Source of the DNA: Polynucleobacter rarus
GTDB taxonomy: Bacteria > Pseudomonadota > Gammaproteobacteria > Burkholderiales > Burkholderiaceae
Direction: 5' to 3'
DNA length: 64,000 nucleotides
Assembly (NCBI RefSeq): GCF_003072505.1
Contig: NZ_NTGB01000001.1
Coordinates: 1-64,000 of the forward strand
Shown: piece after piece, positions 36,005-44,162 of the stretch
Layout of the letters: every line of letters starts with the position of its first letter
How positions within the stretch are numbered: position 1 is the first letter of the stretch
Made by a program: the position numbers and the translations under genes
Notes under the pieces: model-generated
The model's input: only the letters and a program-made list of their open reading frames with translations
What the model was told of the DNA's origin: nothing
Databases searched by the model: none

Positions 36005-36166
36005 ACTTAGGTTGTTTATGCTGAAACGTTAGTTTTGAACTTGTTTGCAAAAAGTGAGCTGACCTAATTTTCAGTATCCCTTTCAAAGAGAGAAATTTTT
36101 GATAGTCTATCTCTAAAAGGATTAAAAATGCCTATAGGTCAAAGTATATAACTAGAAGAATTGATA

Positions 36167-36191
36167 GGTTCAACTCCCTGACGGCCCACCA
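36167..36191 (+). repeat. 25-bp 3' fragment of tRNA-Ile
   Basis: GGTTCAACTCCCTGACGGCC plus CACCA matches the T-arm, acceptor strand and CCA of the two complete tRNA-Ile genes with one change (C for G in the T-loop region). No anticodon arm or 5' half precedes it. A terminator of the same type as at 30753-30782 follows, so this is the end of a former tRNA-Ile gene or an attachment-site copy of it. Confidence 0.88.
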
Positions 36192-36197
36192 GTAAAT

Positions 36198-36228
36198 AAA
36201 CCGTCACTAGAAATGGTGAGGGTTTTAT
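36198..36228 (+). terminator. tRNA-Ile type terminator
   Basis: AAACCGTCAC-TAGAAAT-GGTGAGGGTTTT with a following T-rich stretch forms a hairpin terminator. It is homologous to the one at 30753-30782. Confidence 0.75.
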
Positions 36229-36297
36229 TTTATTTAAGTACAAATTAATACTAACCTGTTAGTCCAAATGCAAAACCACGAAATTAACCCTCGACTC

Positions 36298-36579
36298 TTA
36301 AATGCCTAGTTCGCTATGAGATCCTAAGCGAACTAGTTGTAATGTGTCTTCGTCCGGTATTCTATAGATAAGCACGAGATCAGGTTTGATATGGCAATCT
36401 CTGTGATCTTTACAATCACCGACCAGGGGGTGATCAAAATATTTTGCAGGAAGTTTCTCGTCAGCAATTAATAATTTGAGAACAGCTTCTAAGTCGCTGG
36501 CTAAGGTCTTTCTATGATTACCTTTTGCTTCTCTTTTATAGTCCCGTTTAAACTGCCCGGTATTTTCAATCTTTCTCAT
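36298..36579 (-). CDS. YafQ/RelE-type toxin
   Basis: The 93-residue protein contains TGQFKRDYKREAKGNHR, LPAKYFDHPLVGDCKDHRDC, HIKPDLVLIYRIPDEDTL and LVRLGSHSELG. The D-H-L-GD---H-RDCHI-PDLVLIY and L-R-GSHSEL elements are those of the YafQ family of ribosome-dependent mRNA endonucleases. The conserved histidines and the C-terminal H-S-E-L are present, so it looks intact. It overlaps the antitoxin gene by 14 bases. Confidence 0.9.
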   Translation of the reverse strand: MRKIENTGQFKRDYKREAKGNHRKTLASDLEAVLKLLIADEKLPAKYFDHPLVGDCKDHRDCHIKPDLVLIYRIPDEDTLQLVRLGSHSELGI

Positions 36580-36829
36580 TCAGGTCAGCCATCAAGTCAT
36601 TAATAGAAGTAAAGGATTTAAGTTTTCCTTTTCTCGCTTCTTTCATGGCTTCAATAGTTTCTTCATTTGGGATAAGTGGCTCAAAAGGTAAAGATTTTTC
36701 TTTAGCTACTTTGGTCATCATGATTCGAAAGGCATCAGACGGAGTAAGGCCCATGGCAGCTAAAACAGCAGTCGCTTCCTCTTTGATATCTTCGCTAATT
36801 CTGGCTCGTACAACAGCGTTTGCAGTCAT
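36566..36829 (-). CDS. RelB/DinJ-type antitoxin
   Basis: The 87-residue protein starts MTANAVVRARISEDIKEEA, followed by AVLAAMGLTPSDAFRIMMTK and a charged toxin-binding tail, the pattern of RelB/DinJ ribbon-helix-helix antitoxins. The frame is open 36 codons further upstream, but AAAGGAT lies nine bases before the ATG at 36829 and the upstream residues do not resemble the family. The pair should be autoregulated from the short A+T-rich region before the D copy of the tRNA repeat. Confidence 0.9.
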   Translation of the reverse strand: MTANAVVRARISEDIKEEATAVLAAMGLTPSDAFRIMMTKVAKEKSLPFEPLIPNEETIEAMKEARKGKLKSFTSINDLMADLNEKD

Positions 36830-37016
36830 GTGCTTATCCTTTTGATTACTATCTATCTGAGCTACATTGTAGCACAAACAGAATAAATTAATATAAAAAA
36901 TCACTACATACCAACTCCACACCGAAGGGTTTTTCATGGTGTGTAGTAAATGGCGCTTTTGTGTGGTTTTAGTTGTAAAAAAGTAGTTTAGTATTGCGTA
37001 TTACCCGAAAAGTTTC

Positions 37017-37338
37017 GGGCCGTTAGCTCAGTTGGTTAGAGCAGAGGACTTAAGTACGGTCGACCTAAAGCACAAGCCATGGTCGACAGTGAATGGGTTG
37101 CATGTGAGCAAGTTAGCTCTGCTGGCATGTAGAACTACTCAAATTCGGGGAAGCCTGTGCTGTAAAGCGTGGTAATCCCGAGCCAAGCCTCTTAGCGATA
37201 AGAGGAAGGTGTAGAGACTGTACGGGTAGGTCGTAAAGACAAGAGACAGTCCAGACTACAAACTGGAAACAGGCAGTGAAAGCTGTAGTAGTAAGCATAA
37301 TCCTTTGGTCCGGGGTTCAAGTCCCTGACGGCCCACCA
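37017..37338 (+). tRNA. ileX: tRNA-Ile(CAU), interrupted by a group I intron, copy 2
   Basis: Exons 37017-37050 and 37296-37338 are identical to those of the 29104 gene and fold into the same CAU-anticodon tRNA with encoded CCA. The acceptor pairs GGGCCGT with ACGGCCC, and the anticodon stem pairs GAGGA with TCCTT. It should need TilS modification to act as an isoleucine tRNA. No intact terminator follows; an IS481 end remnant lies there instead. Confidence 0.9.
37051..37295 (+). ncRNA. Group I intron (IC3-like) in tRNA-Ile(CAU), copy 2
   Basis: It is 245 nt long and differs from 29138-29382 by one base that I can find. A hairpin near the 3' end reads CAGT-GAAA-ACTG in copy 1 and CAGT-GAAA-GCTG here, changing a T-A pair to T-G and so preserving the stem. 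The core blocks and the predicted P1 pairing are the same. Confidence 0.88.
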
Positions 37339-37349
37339 ATAAAAAATGG

Positions 37350-37401
37350 TATGGCCCGGTGCATTGATTACACAATGTACCGGGCATATACTTTAGACTT
37401 T
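37350..37401. mobile_element. Remnant of IS481 left end
   Basis: TATGGCCCGGTGCATTGATT, ACACAATGTACCGGGCATAT and ACTTTAGACTTT align with the first ~50 bp of the IS481 at 29437. The similarity ends there and no transposase follows, so an IS481 copy at the same place behind the second tRNA has been lost by deletion. Confidence 0.75.
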
Positions 37402-37425
37402 GTTCTGAGGCTTCTGTAACGGTCA

Positions 37426-37674
37426 GTGCTAACACTGGAAGAGTATCTTCTATTCGTGTCAGAGGGGGGAATACATTTTAGGCATCAAAATTTCTATTTA
37501 TTTAGTAATAATCTTGATAATCAACAAGCTTTACACCATCACAATCAAATTTCAAAGTTGTTCGACAATATCCAGTTGCTGATATTGATGGGTGATCATT
37601 TAGTTAATCTTTTAAAGAGTGCCAGTGCCAACCGGGTATATCGTAATAATACGGTGATGAAAATTATTCTTTAG
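37426..37674 (+). CDS. Small unrecognised ORF, possibly a gene remnant
   Basis: This 82-residue frame starts at a GTG (LTLEEYLLFVSEGG) and ends with LILMGDHLVNLLKSASANRV. I recognise no family and see no ribosome-binding site. It overlaps the end of a pseudogene on the other strand. It may be the decayed tail of a membrane-exporter gene, or non-coding. Confidence 0.25.
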   Translation: MLTLEEYLLFVSEGGIHFRHQNFYLFSNNLDNQQALHHHNQISKLFDNIQLLILMGDHLVNLLKSASANRVYRNNTVMKIIL

Positions 37675-37920
37675 TGGTTTCTTCTAAGTAAATGTCGCCA
37701 CAAAGAGATTTATACAAGTTGATTAAATTGATGATTTTTGCAAGCTGAAGATTGAGTAAGTTTTGTTGTTCTAGGTACAAATTTCGTTGAACAAATAATT
37801 TGGTCAGTTAGCTATCAACACCGTGCTCAAATCTTGCGCTTGCAATTAGAAGATAATTTTCATTGAGCCGTACTAATTCTGATTCGTGGGATAACTCATC
37901 ATTCAACGTCGTTTGAACAG
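37664..37920 (-). pseudogene. Remnant of an RND outer-membrane factor (TolC/NodT type)
   Basis: On the minus strand one frame reads TLNDELSHESELVRLNENYL, LIASARFEHGVDS, stop, LTKLFVQRNLYLEQQNLLNL, QLAKIINLINLYKSLCGD. This is the C-terminal alpha-hairpin and equatorial region of outer-membrane factors (RYxxGVDS, QR-LY-AQ, L---LYK-LGG) with an in-frame TAG in the middle and no N-terminal part. It lies next to a complete RND operon, whose own OMF is intact. Confidence 0.7.
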
Positions 37921-38096
37921 GGTGGATTCAAGGCTTGCCAATCCTAAGAAAAAAGCTAATTTTATAAATAGCAGTTTAAAAAGAGTAAACTGTCGCAAGT
38001 TGTAATTGAATACTTAAAATACAGAGAAAATTCAACAAACGTATTAAGTACGTCAGAATTTAATTTGCGATGATAGAAATTTAGCGAAAATTAACT

Positions 38097-41000
38097 ATGT
38101 GGATTGTAAGATTAGCCCTTGAAAGACGTTACACATTTATTGTGATGTCTATTCTCATCCTAATAGCAACCCCTCTAGCCGTGATGCGAACCGCCGTTGA
38201 CGTTTTGCCTGATATCAATATCCCTGTAGTCAGTATTATTTGGTCCTATAACGGCTTACCAGCAGAATTAATGGCGAATCGAATAGCTCAAACGCATGAG
38301 CGAGCTATTACCACTACCGTTAATGATATAGAGCATATAGAATCGCAATCTTTGGCAGGTTTGTCGATTGTTAAAGTGTATTTTCAACCGAATGTAAATA
38401 TTGATTTGGCGATTTCTCAAATCACAGCCGTAAGTCAATCGGTCATCAAAAATATGCCTCCAGGTGTTCAATCTCCGTTGATTATTAAATATACGGCATC
38501 GAGTATCCCTGTATTACAAATTGGCATATCTAGTAAAGACCTGCCAGATGAAAAACTCTACGATACCGCAGTTAACGTAATTCGTCCTCAATTAGTCACT
38601 ATTCCGGGTACTTCCATTCCAAATCCTTATGGCGGCAAAGTTCGATTAGTTTCGGTGGATATTGACCCATTAGCACTTACAGCAAAAGGTTTAATCCCTA
38701 ACGATATTATTAATGCAGTTAATCTTCAAAATTTAACCCTTCCTTCAGGTACCGTTAAATTTGGTGAAAGTGAATTTTCGATTGGATTGAATGCCTCTCC
38801 CAGTACTGTAAAAGAATTAAACGATATCCCAGTAAAAACACTAAATGGTTCCACAACCTTTTTAAAAGAAGTAGCTCATGTTCGAGATGGTTATTCACCA
38901 CAAACGAATATTGTTCATCAAGATGGGCAATCTGGGGTCATTATTTCTATTTTAAAAAATGGTGGTGCTTCCACACTTTCAGTAGTAAGTGGTATTAAGG
39001 CCTTCTTACCTTCAGTAATGGATCTTGCCCCCCCTAATATTGATGTGAAATATCTATTTGACCAGTCCATTTTTGTGAATACCGCTATTAATGGAGTGAT
39101 TCATGAAGCCTTGATTGCTGCAGGTTTAACAGCCTTGATGTTGTTGCTTTTCCTAGGAAATTGGCGTACTACCGCTATCATTTCTATTTCGATTCCATTA
39201 TCTATTTTCACATCAATCATTATTCTTCACAGTCTTGGTGAAACCATCAATATTATGACTTTGGGTGGTTTAGCTTTAGCGGTAGGTATTCTCGTCGATG
39301 ATGCAACAGTCACCATCGAAAATATTGAACGTCATCTACATATGGGCAAAGAACTTTACCAGGCAATTTTGGATGGAGCTGGTGAAATTGCAATTCCGGC
39401 TTTTGTTTCAACCATTTGTATTTGCATCGTATTTGTACCTATGTTTTTTTTACAGGGTGTAGCAAAATTCTTATTTGTTCCATTAGCAGAGGCTGTCATC
39501 TTTGCGATGTTGGCTTCTTATTTCTTATCAAGAACATTAGTACCTACTTTAGCGATTATGATGCTCGCCAAGTCAGAGAATGAGGGTCTTATCAGCAGAT
39601 TCATTACAAAATTGCACCACAAATTTAATGATCAATTTGAGATTTTCCGCAATGCATACTCAAATGTCTTGAGTTCCGTATTGGCTCATCGAACTCAATT
39701 TGCCGTGGCATTTTTAAGTTTCTGTGTTTTATCTTTTGGAATTTTCTTTATTTTAGGTCGTGACTTATTTCCTCAAATTGATTCCGGACAAATTAAATTG
39801 CATATGCGTGCAACCAGCGGAACGCGAATTGAAAAAACTTCAGCGATTGTGGCTGAGGTCAGGGATGTTATCAAAGAAGTGATTCCACCAAGTGACCTCG
39901 ATGTAACCATTGACAACATAGGATTGCCATATAGTGGCATTAATTTATCCTATAGTAACTCCGGCACCATTGGACCTCTTGATGCAGATATTTTAATTTC
40001 ATTAAAAGATGGGCATCGCCCAACTGAAGAGTATGTAGTTAAGTTGTTACCGGAGCTTCGCCAACGATTTCCTGGCAATGAATTTTATATTTTATCCGCA
40101 GACATCGTGACACAAATTCTTAACTTTGGTATTCCTGCTGCGATCGATATACAAATTAAAGGTAAAAGTTTACGAGAAAATGCCCTCATTGCAGCCCGTC
40201 TTCAAAGTAAGATTAATGCGGTACCTGGTGCAGCAGATGTGCATATTCAAGAACGTGGGGATGCCCCAACGATCAAAATGGTTATGAATCGAACCAGATT
40301 ACAAAATGTTGGAATCAGCCCCACTGATGTTGCTCAAGGCATTCTGTTACCGCTTGCAGGTAATACCTCAACCGCACCTATTTTTTGGCTAAACCCAGCC
40401 AACCAAATTGCTTATGTCTTATCACTTCAAACTCCTCAGCATAAAATTCAGTCCATGGATGATTTACTTCAATTACCAGTGGGAAATGTTGCCAATGCCT
40501 CAGTAACTCAGAAAGCAATTGGTTCTCCACAATTATTGGGTAATTTGGTAACACCAATTCCAGAACAAGAATTTATGGTGGTAGATCGTTACGATATTCT
40601 TCCGGTCATAAACTTATATGTAAACACACGTGGAAGGGATTTAGGTTCCGTCGCACGGGATGTACAAAAAATTGTGGATGAAGAATCAGGTCAATTGCCA
40701 AAAGGTACAAAAATTATTATTCGTGGCCAAATTAAAACAATGGAAACATCCTACCTTGGTTTGATGGTTGGTATTATTGGTGCGATGGTTTTAGTTTATC
40801 TACTGATTGTTGTTAATTTTCAGTCGTGGATTGATCCGTTAATTATTATTAGTGCATTACCTGCTGCATTGGCTGGGATTGCTTGGATGCTTCTTCTCAG
40901 TGGAACAAACTTAAGTGTTCCTGCGCTGACAGGTGCCATTATGACAATGGGTGTAGCTACAGCTAACAGTATTCTAGTAGTCTCCTTCGCTAAACAAAAA

Positions 41001-41261
41001 TTAGATGAAGGATACGCTCCATTAGAAGCTGCATTAGAGGCAGGTAGAACGCGCTTAAGACCCGTTCTTATGACGGCAATTGCAATGATTCTAGGCATGA
41101 TTCCGATGGCAATTGGCTTTGGAGAAGGTTCCGAACAGAATGCGCCACTGGGTCGTGCTGTCATTGGAGGATTATTATTCGCAACCATATCCACCTTATT
41201 TTTTGTTCCTGTTGTATTTGGAGCTATCCACAACCGTTTCGCTTTAAAGAAACAACCTTAA
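38097..41261 (+). CDS. RND efflux pump inner-membrane permease (AcrB-like)
   Basis: The 1054-residue protein has the full HAE-type architecture. TM1 leads into the periplasmic start DVLPDINIPVVSI, the porter domain shows SLAGLSIVKVYFQPN, and TM4 carries the proton-relay aspartate pair in LAVGILVDDATVTIENIERH. A second half repeats the fold, with GRDLFPQIDSGQIKLHMRA and TMGVATANSILVVSF. It would export hydrophobic or other small compounds using proton motive force, working with the adaptor and OMF encoded next. Substrate unknown. The ATG has no strong ribosome-binding site. Confidence 0.93.
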   Translation: MWIVRLALERRYTFIVMSILILIATPLAVMRTAVDVLPDINIPVVSIIWSYNGLPAELMANRIAQTHERAITTTVNDIEHIESQSLAGLSIVKVYFQPNVNIDLAISQITAVSQSVIKNMPPGVQSPLIIKYTASSIPVLQIGISSKDLPDEKLYDTAVNVIRPQLVTIPGTSIPNPYGGKVRLVSVDIDPLALTAKGLIPNDIINAVNLQNLTLPSGTVKFGESEFSIGLNASPSTVKELNDIPVKTLNGSTTFLKEVAHVRDGYSPQTNIVHQDGQSGVIISILKNGGASTLSVVSGIKAFLPSVMDLAPPNIDVKYLFDQSIFVNTAINGVIHEALIAAGLTALMLLLFLGNWRTTAIISISIPLSIFTSIIILHSLGETINIMTLGGLALAVGILVDDATVTIENIERHLHMGKELYQAILDGAGEIAIPAFVSTICICIVFVPMFFLQGVAKFLFVPLAEAVIFAMLASYFLSRTLVPTLAIMMLAKSENEGLISRFITKLHHKFNDQFEIFRNAYSNVLSSVLAHRTQFAVAFLSFCVLSFGIFFILGRDLFPQIDSGQIKLHMRATSGTRIEKTSAIVAEVRDVIKEVIPPSDLDVTIDNIGLPYSGINLSYSNSGTIGPLDADILISLKDGHRPTEEYVVKLLPELRQRFPGNEFYILSADIVTQILNFGIPAAIDIQIKGKSLRENALIAARLQSKINAVPGAADVHIQERGDAPTIKMVMNRTRLQNVGISPTDVAQGILLPLAGNTSTAPIFWLNPANQIAYVLSLQTPQHKIQSMDDLLQLPVGNVANASVTQKAIGSPQLLGNLVTPIPEQEFMVVDRYDILPVINLYVNTRGRDLGSVARDVQKIVDEESGQLPKGTKIIIRGQIKTMETSYLGLMVGIIGAMVLVYLLIVVNFQSWIDPLIIISALPAALAGIAWMLLLSGTNLSVPALTGAIMTMGVATANSILVVSFAKQKLDEGYAPLEAALEAGRTRLRPVLMTAIAMILGMIPMAIGFGEGSEQNAPLGRAVIGGLLFATISTLFFVPVVFGAIHNRFALKKQP

Positions 41262-41282
41262 ATAGACCTTTACATTAACGAT

Positions 41283-42422
41283 ATGCAACCAAATCAATTT
41301 GAGATCAATCCCCAAGATCACAAATCCTCCTTTAGAAAAGTAAAAGTCACCTTATTCGGTGTAATACTTCTTCTTATAGCTGGACTAATGATCCATTTCT
41401 TTTTAAAAGCTCAGCACCAAAAACAACTGGTTATACGTGCAGAAACGAATTCAATCGTTTATGTACAAACAACCAAAATCAATAAAGATGCAAATAATTT
41501 TGGTATTACTCTACCTAGTACTGTTCAAGGTATTAATGAGGCACAAATCTATGCACGCGCCAATGGTTACGTAAAAAAATGGTTCAAAGATATTGGTACT
41601 ACCGTGAAAAAAGGCGATTTACTGGCCGAACTTGATATTCCAGAGGTAGAAAAACAAGTAGAGGAAGCTAGCACGAACTATGAATTAGCAAAAAAAGCCT
41701 ACGAACGTTGGAAAAATTTGCGTGAACAGGACGCTGTCTCACAGCAAGAATTTGATGAAAAACTAAATGCCTTTCGACAAACAGATGCGGTTCTAAAAAG
41801 ACTTCAAAAGCAGTTTGAATTCCGAGAGGTCAGAGCCCCTTTTGATGGCATCATTACAAAACGAAATATCAATGTTGGTGACTTAGTAAATTCAGGAAAT
41901 TCGGGTGTGGCATCTTCCCTTTTTTCCATTTCGCAAAATAAGCAATTAAAACTGTATGCCTATGTTCCACAGAACATGTCAGACCTCGTCACCGTTGGTA
42001 CGCCGGTTGAAGTCTCACTAAATGAAAATCCTGATGCAAAAATTAAAGCTATAGTGTCAAAAATTGCATCAGCAGTTGATACATCTACGCGCACGATGCA
42101 AGTAGAAATATTATTGCCTGAAAAAACATCTCTCCTTCCTGGACTTTATGTAGAGGTGAACTTTAAACTTCGCAACGACCATCGCATCGTTATACCAACA
42201 AAAACATTATTATTTGCTGTGAATGGTATTAATGTTGCTGTAGTGAATAATGGTGTTGTAAAACGAAAAAAAGTTGTATTAGGAATTGATTATGGACAAA
42301 ATGTTGAGATTAAAAGTGGTATCAGCCCTGAGGATGAAATCATTATGAATCCACCTGATTCCATACTAGATGGTCAAAAAGTTGTTGTACAAAATACATC
42401 AGAAAATAAATCTGTGAAATGA
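41283..42422 (+). CDS. RND efflux periplasmic adaptor (HlyD/AcrA family)
   Basis: The 379-residue protein has one N-terminal membrane anchor (VTLFGVILLLIAGLMIHFFL). The lipoyl half-motif is ARANGYVKKWFKDIGTTVKK and the alpha-hairpin runs from DIPEVEKQVEEA to FEFREVRAPF. It then has the second lipoyl half (DGIITKRNINVGDLVNSG), a beta-barrel and a membrane-proximal domain. It bridges permease and outer-membrane channel. It is unusual that the adaptor gene follows the permease gene. Its stop overlaps the OMF start (ATGA). Confidence 0.92.
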   Translation: MQPNQFEINPQDHKSSFRKVKVTLFGVILLLIAGLMIHFFLKAQHQKQLVIRAETNSIVYVQTTKINKDANNFGITLPSTVQGINEAQIYARANGYVKKWFKDIGTTVKKGDLLAELDIPEVEKQVEEASTNYELAKKAYERWKNLREQDAVSQQEFDEKLNAFRQTDAVLKRLQKQFEFREVRAPFDGIITKRNINVGDLVNSGNSGVASSLFSISQNKQLKLYAYVPQNMSDLVTVGTPVEVSLNENPDAKIKAIVSKIASAVDTSTRTMQVEILLPEKTSLLPGLYVEVNFKLRNDHRIVIPTKTLLFAVNGINVAVVNNGVVKRKKVVLGIDYGQNVEIKSGISPEDEIIMNPPDSILDGQKVVVQNTSENKSVK

Positions 42423-43840
42423 AACGTCTCACTAGCGTCAGTTTATTATCAATTGTGTTGGGTGCTTGTACAATCGGCCCTGATTATGTTCGACCTGAGT
42501 TTGTACCACCCAGTAATTGGAAAACGATTAGTGAAAAAAAAGACATTTCATGGCAGCTAGCGCAGCCGAAAGATAATGTCGCAAAAAGTTCTTGGTGGGA
42601 AATTTACAATGACACAACATTAAATCAGTTAGAACAGCAAGCACTTGTTAGTAATCAAACCATCGCAATTGCTTTAAATCGTATTGATCAGGCGAGTGCA
42701 GGACTAGAGACAAGATCGGCTGCTAGATTACCGGTTGTACAAATTGGGGTGGTTGGGTCGGATGGAAAAATCTCCGCCAATCGCCCATTGACAAATTATG
42801 CAACCCCAAATCAAACAACGACCCAATGGGATTTAAAGCCAATCGTTTCCGTTTCCTATGAGTTTGATTGGCTAGGAAAAATTCGTCGCGATGTTGAGTC
42901 TGCTAAAGCAGTCGCAGAACAATCTCAATATGACTTTGAAAATGTCAAACTTGTAATGACTGCTCAATTAGCCCAACTCTATTTTGCTATTCGACAATCG
43001 GATGAGGAGTTACAAGTTCTTAATGAGATACAGCAAATTCAATTAAAAAGTTTAAACTTCATTAAAAAACGTCATGAGGAAGGACTAGCAAATTCAGCCG
43101 AGGTTAATTTGCAAAATAGTACACTTAAAGTGACCATGGCGCAGATTGAATTACTTAATGGACAGCGAAGAGTTCAAGAAGACGCCATTGCAACCATGGT
43201 TGGTGTCCCTGCACCATCTTTCCAACTTCCAAGTGGAAAATTACCTTCAGTCGTACCAGTCATACCAGCTGTTTTACCAAGTGTTCTTCTTGAAAGAAGG
43301 CCAGATATTGCTTCTGCAGAGAGAGCGATGATATCCGCTAATGCCCAAATAGGTGTGTCTAAAGCCGCCTATTATCCTAGTTTAATACTAGCGCCCACTT
43401 ATTTGGGCTATGAGGCCACAGCTATTCAGGATCTTTTGAGTATCCCTTCTATGATTTGGTCCATTGGACTTCAGGCTACCCAAACATTATTTGATGGCGG
43501 TCGTTTAGAGGGGGGTGTAAATTTAGCTAAAGCAAATTACCGAACTTCAGTCGCTACTTATCGTCAGACAATACTGTCCGCCTTTCAAGAAACTCAGGAT
43601 GCTCTTGGCAATCTTGAGCAAATAACTAAAGCCAGAGCATTACAAGAGGAGGCACTAGCTAGTCAAAATCGAGCCTTGAAAATTTCTCAAATCCGCTATC
43701 AAGCCGGCTTAGACAATGTTAACAATCTTCTTTTAACTGAACAAAACCAATTAAGTATTGCCAGAGCCGCCACACAACTTAAAGCCTCGCAATTAATTAG
43801 TTCGGTTGGCTTGGTTAAAGCTCTTGGTGGTGGGTGGTAA
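42419..43840 (+). CDS. RND outer-membrane factor lipoprotein (NodT family)
   Basis: The 473-residue protein begins with a lipobox (LLSIVLGACTIGPDYVRP), then carries two OMF repeats (ISWWEIYNDTTLNQLEQQ type, LLERRPDIASAERAMISANA) and ends VGLVKALGGGW, the standard NodT terminus. It forms the outer-membrane exit duct of the pump. Translationally coupled to the adaptor gene. Confidence 0.93.
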   Translation: MKRLTSVSLLSIVLGACTIGPDYVRPEFVPPSNWKTISEKKDISWQLAQPKDNVAKSSWWEIYNDTTLNQLEQQALVSNQTIAIALNRIDQASAGLETRSAARLPVVQIGVVGSDGKISANRPLTNYATPNQTTTQWDLKPIVSVSYEFDWLGKIRRDVESAKAVAEQSQYDFENVKLVMTAQLAQLYFAIRQSDEELQVLNEIQQIQLKSLNFIKKRHEEGLANSAEVNLQNSTLKVTMAQIELLNGQRRVQEDAIATMVGVPAPSFQLPSGKLPSVVPVIPAVLPSVLLERRPDIASAERAMISANAQIGVSKAAYYPSLILAPTYLGYEATAIQDLLSIPSMIWSIGLQATQTLFDGGRLEGGVNLAKANYRTSVATYRQTILSAFQETQDALGNLEQITKARALQEEALASQNRALKISQIRYQAGLDNVNNLLLTEQNQLSIARAATQLKASQLISSVGLVKALGGGW

Positions 43841-43894
43841 AATTCCTCATCTTTGCCTTATAAGATAATTAGCCATCGTATAATCTAATACTCT

Positions 43895-43931
43895 AGGGAT
43901 TGAGTCGGGTTAATTACCGAAATCAATCCCT
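43895..43931 (+). terminator. Strong two-part hairpin after the RND operon
   Basis: AGGGATTGA and TCAATCCCT pair at the base, with an inner TCGGGT/ACCGA stem. TTCTGCT follows. It sits 54 bases after the operon end and is a likely terminator at the border to the G+C-richer region. Confidence 0.7.
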
Positions 43932-44162
43932 TCTGCTATCCTAATTAAACTGTCCAACCTTTATGGGTCAGTTCAAAGTGCTATGACCCATTTAATATCC
44001 TAGTGAGGGGACAATTTGGTCGTTTAAAATACGAACTTGACCAGTAAAATTCGCGAGTCTAAAATTCATCGTTTATCAGTGGAAAATAAACTTGATGGTC
44101 ATTGAGTTTAAATTGAGTTGACTACTGTGGCTTAGTTGGCCGCTCTTAAGAGGAAAAATTGT
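43932..44162. other. Boundary region before the glycan operon
   Basis: No gene is visible. ATGGGTCA (43963-43970) and TGACCCAT (43984-43991) form an 8-bp inverted repeat. The A+T-rich composition changes to G+C-richer sequence around 44150. The operon promoter must lie here, but I cannot assign boxes. Confidence 0.45.

Larger units (their letters stand above)
36895..37401 (+). repeat. ~510-bp segmental repeat around tRNA-Ile, copy 2
   Basis: It aligns with 28984-29490. It includes the TACACACC-type block (36903-36947), the ATTACCCGAAAAGTTTCGGG leader, the whole split tRNA gene, and ~50 bp of IS481 left end (37350-37401), after which similarity stops. Confidence 0.9.

Noticed and set aside
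36830..36937. N-terminal extension of the RelB/DinJ-like antitoxin
   Set aside because: The extra 36 residues lack family likeness and overlap the promoter region, while the ATG at 36829 has a good Shine-Dalgarno.
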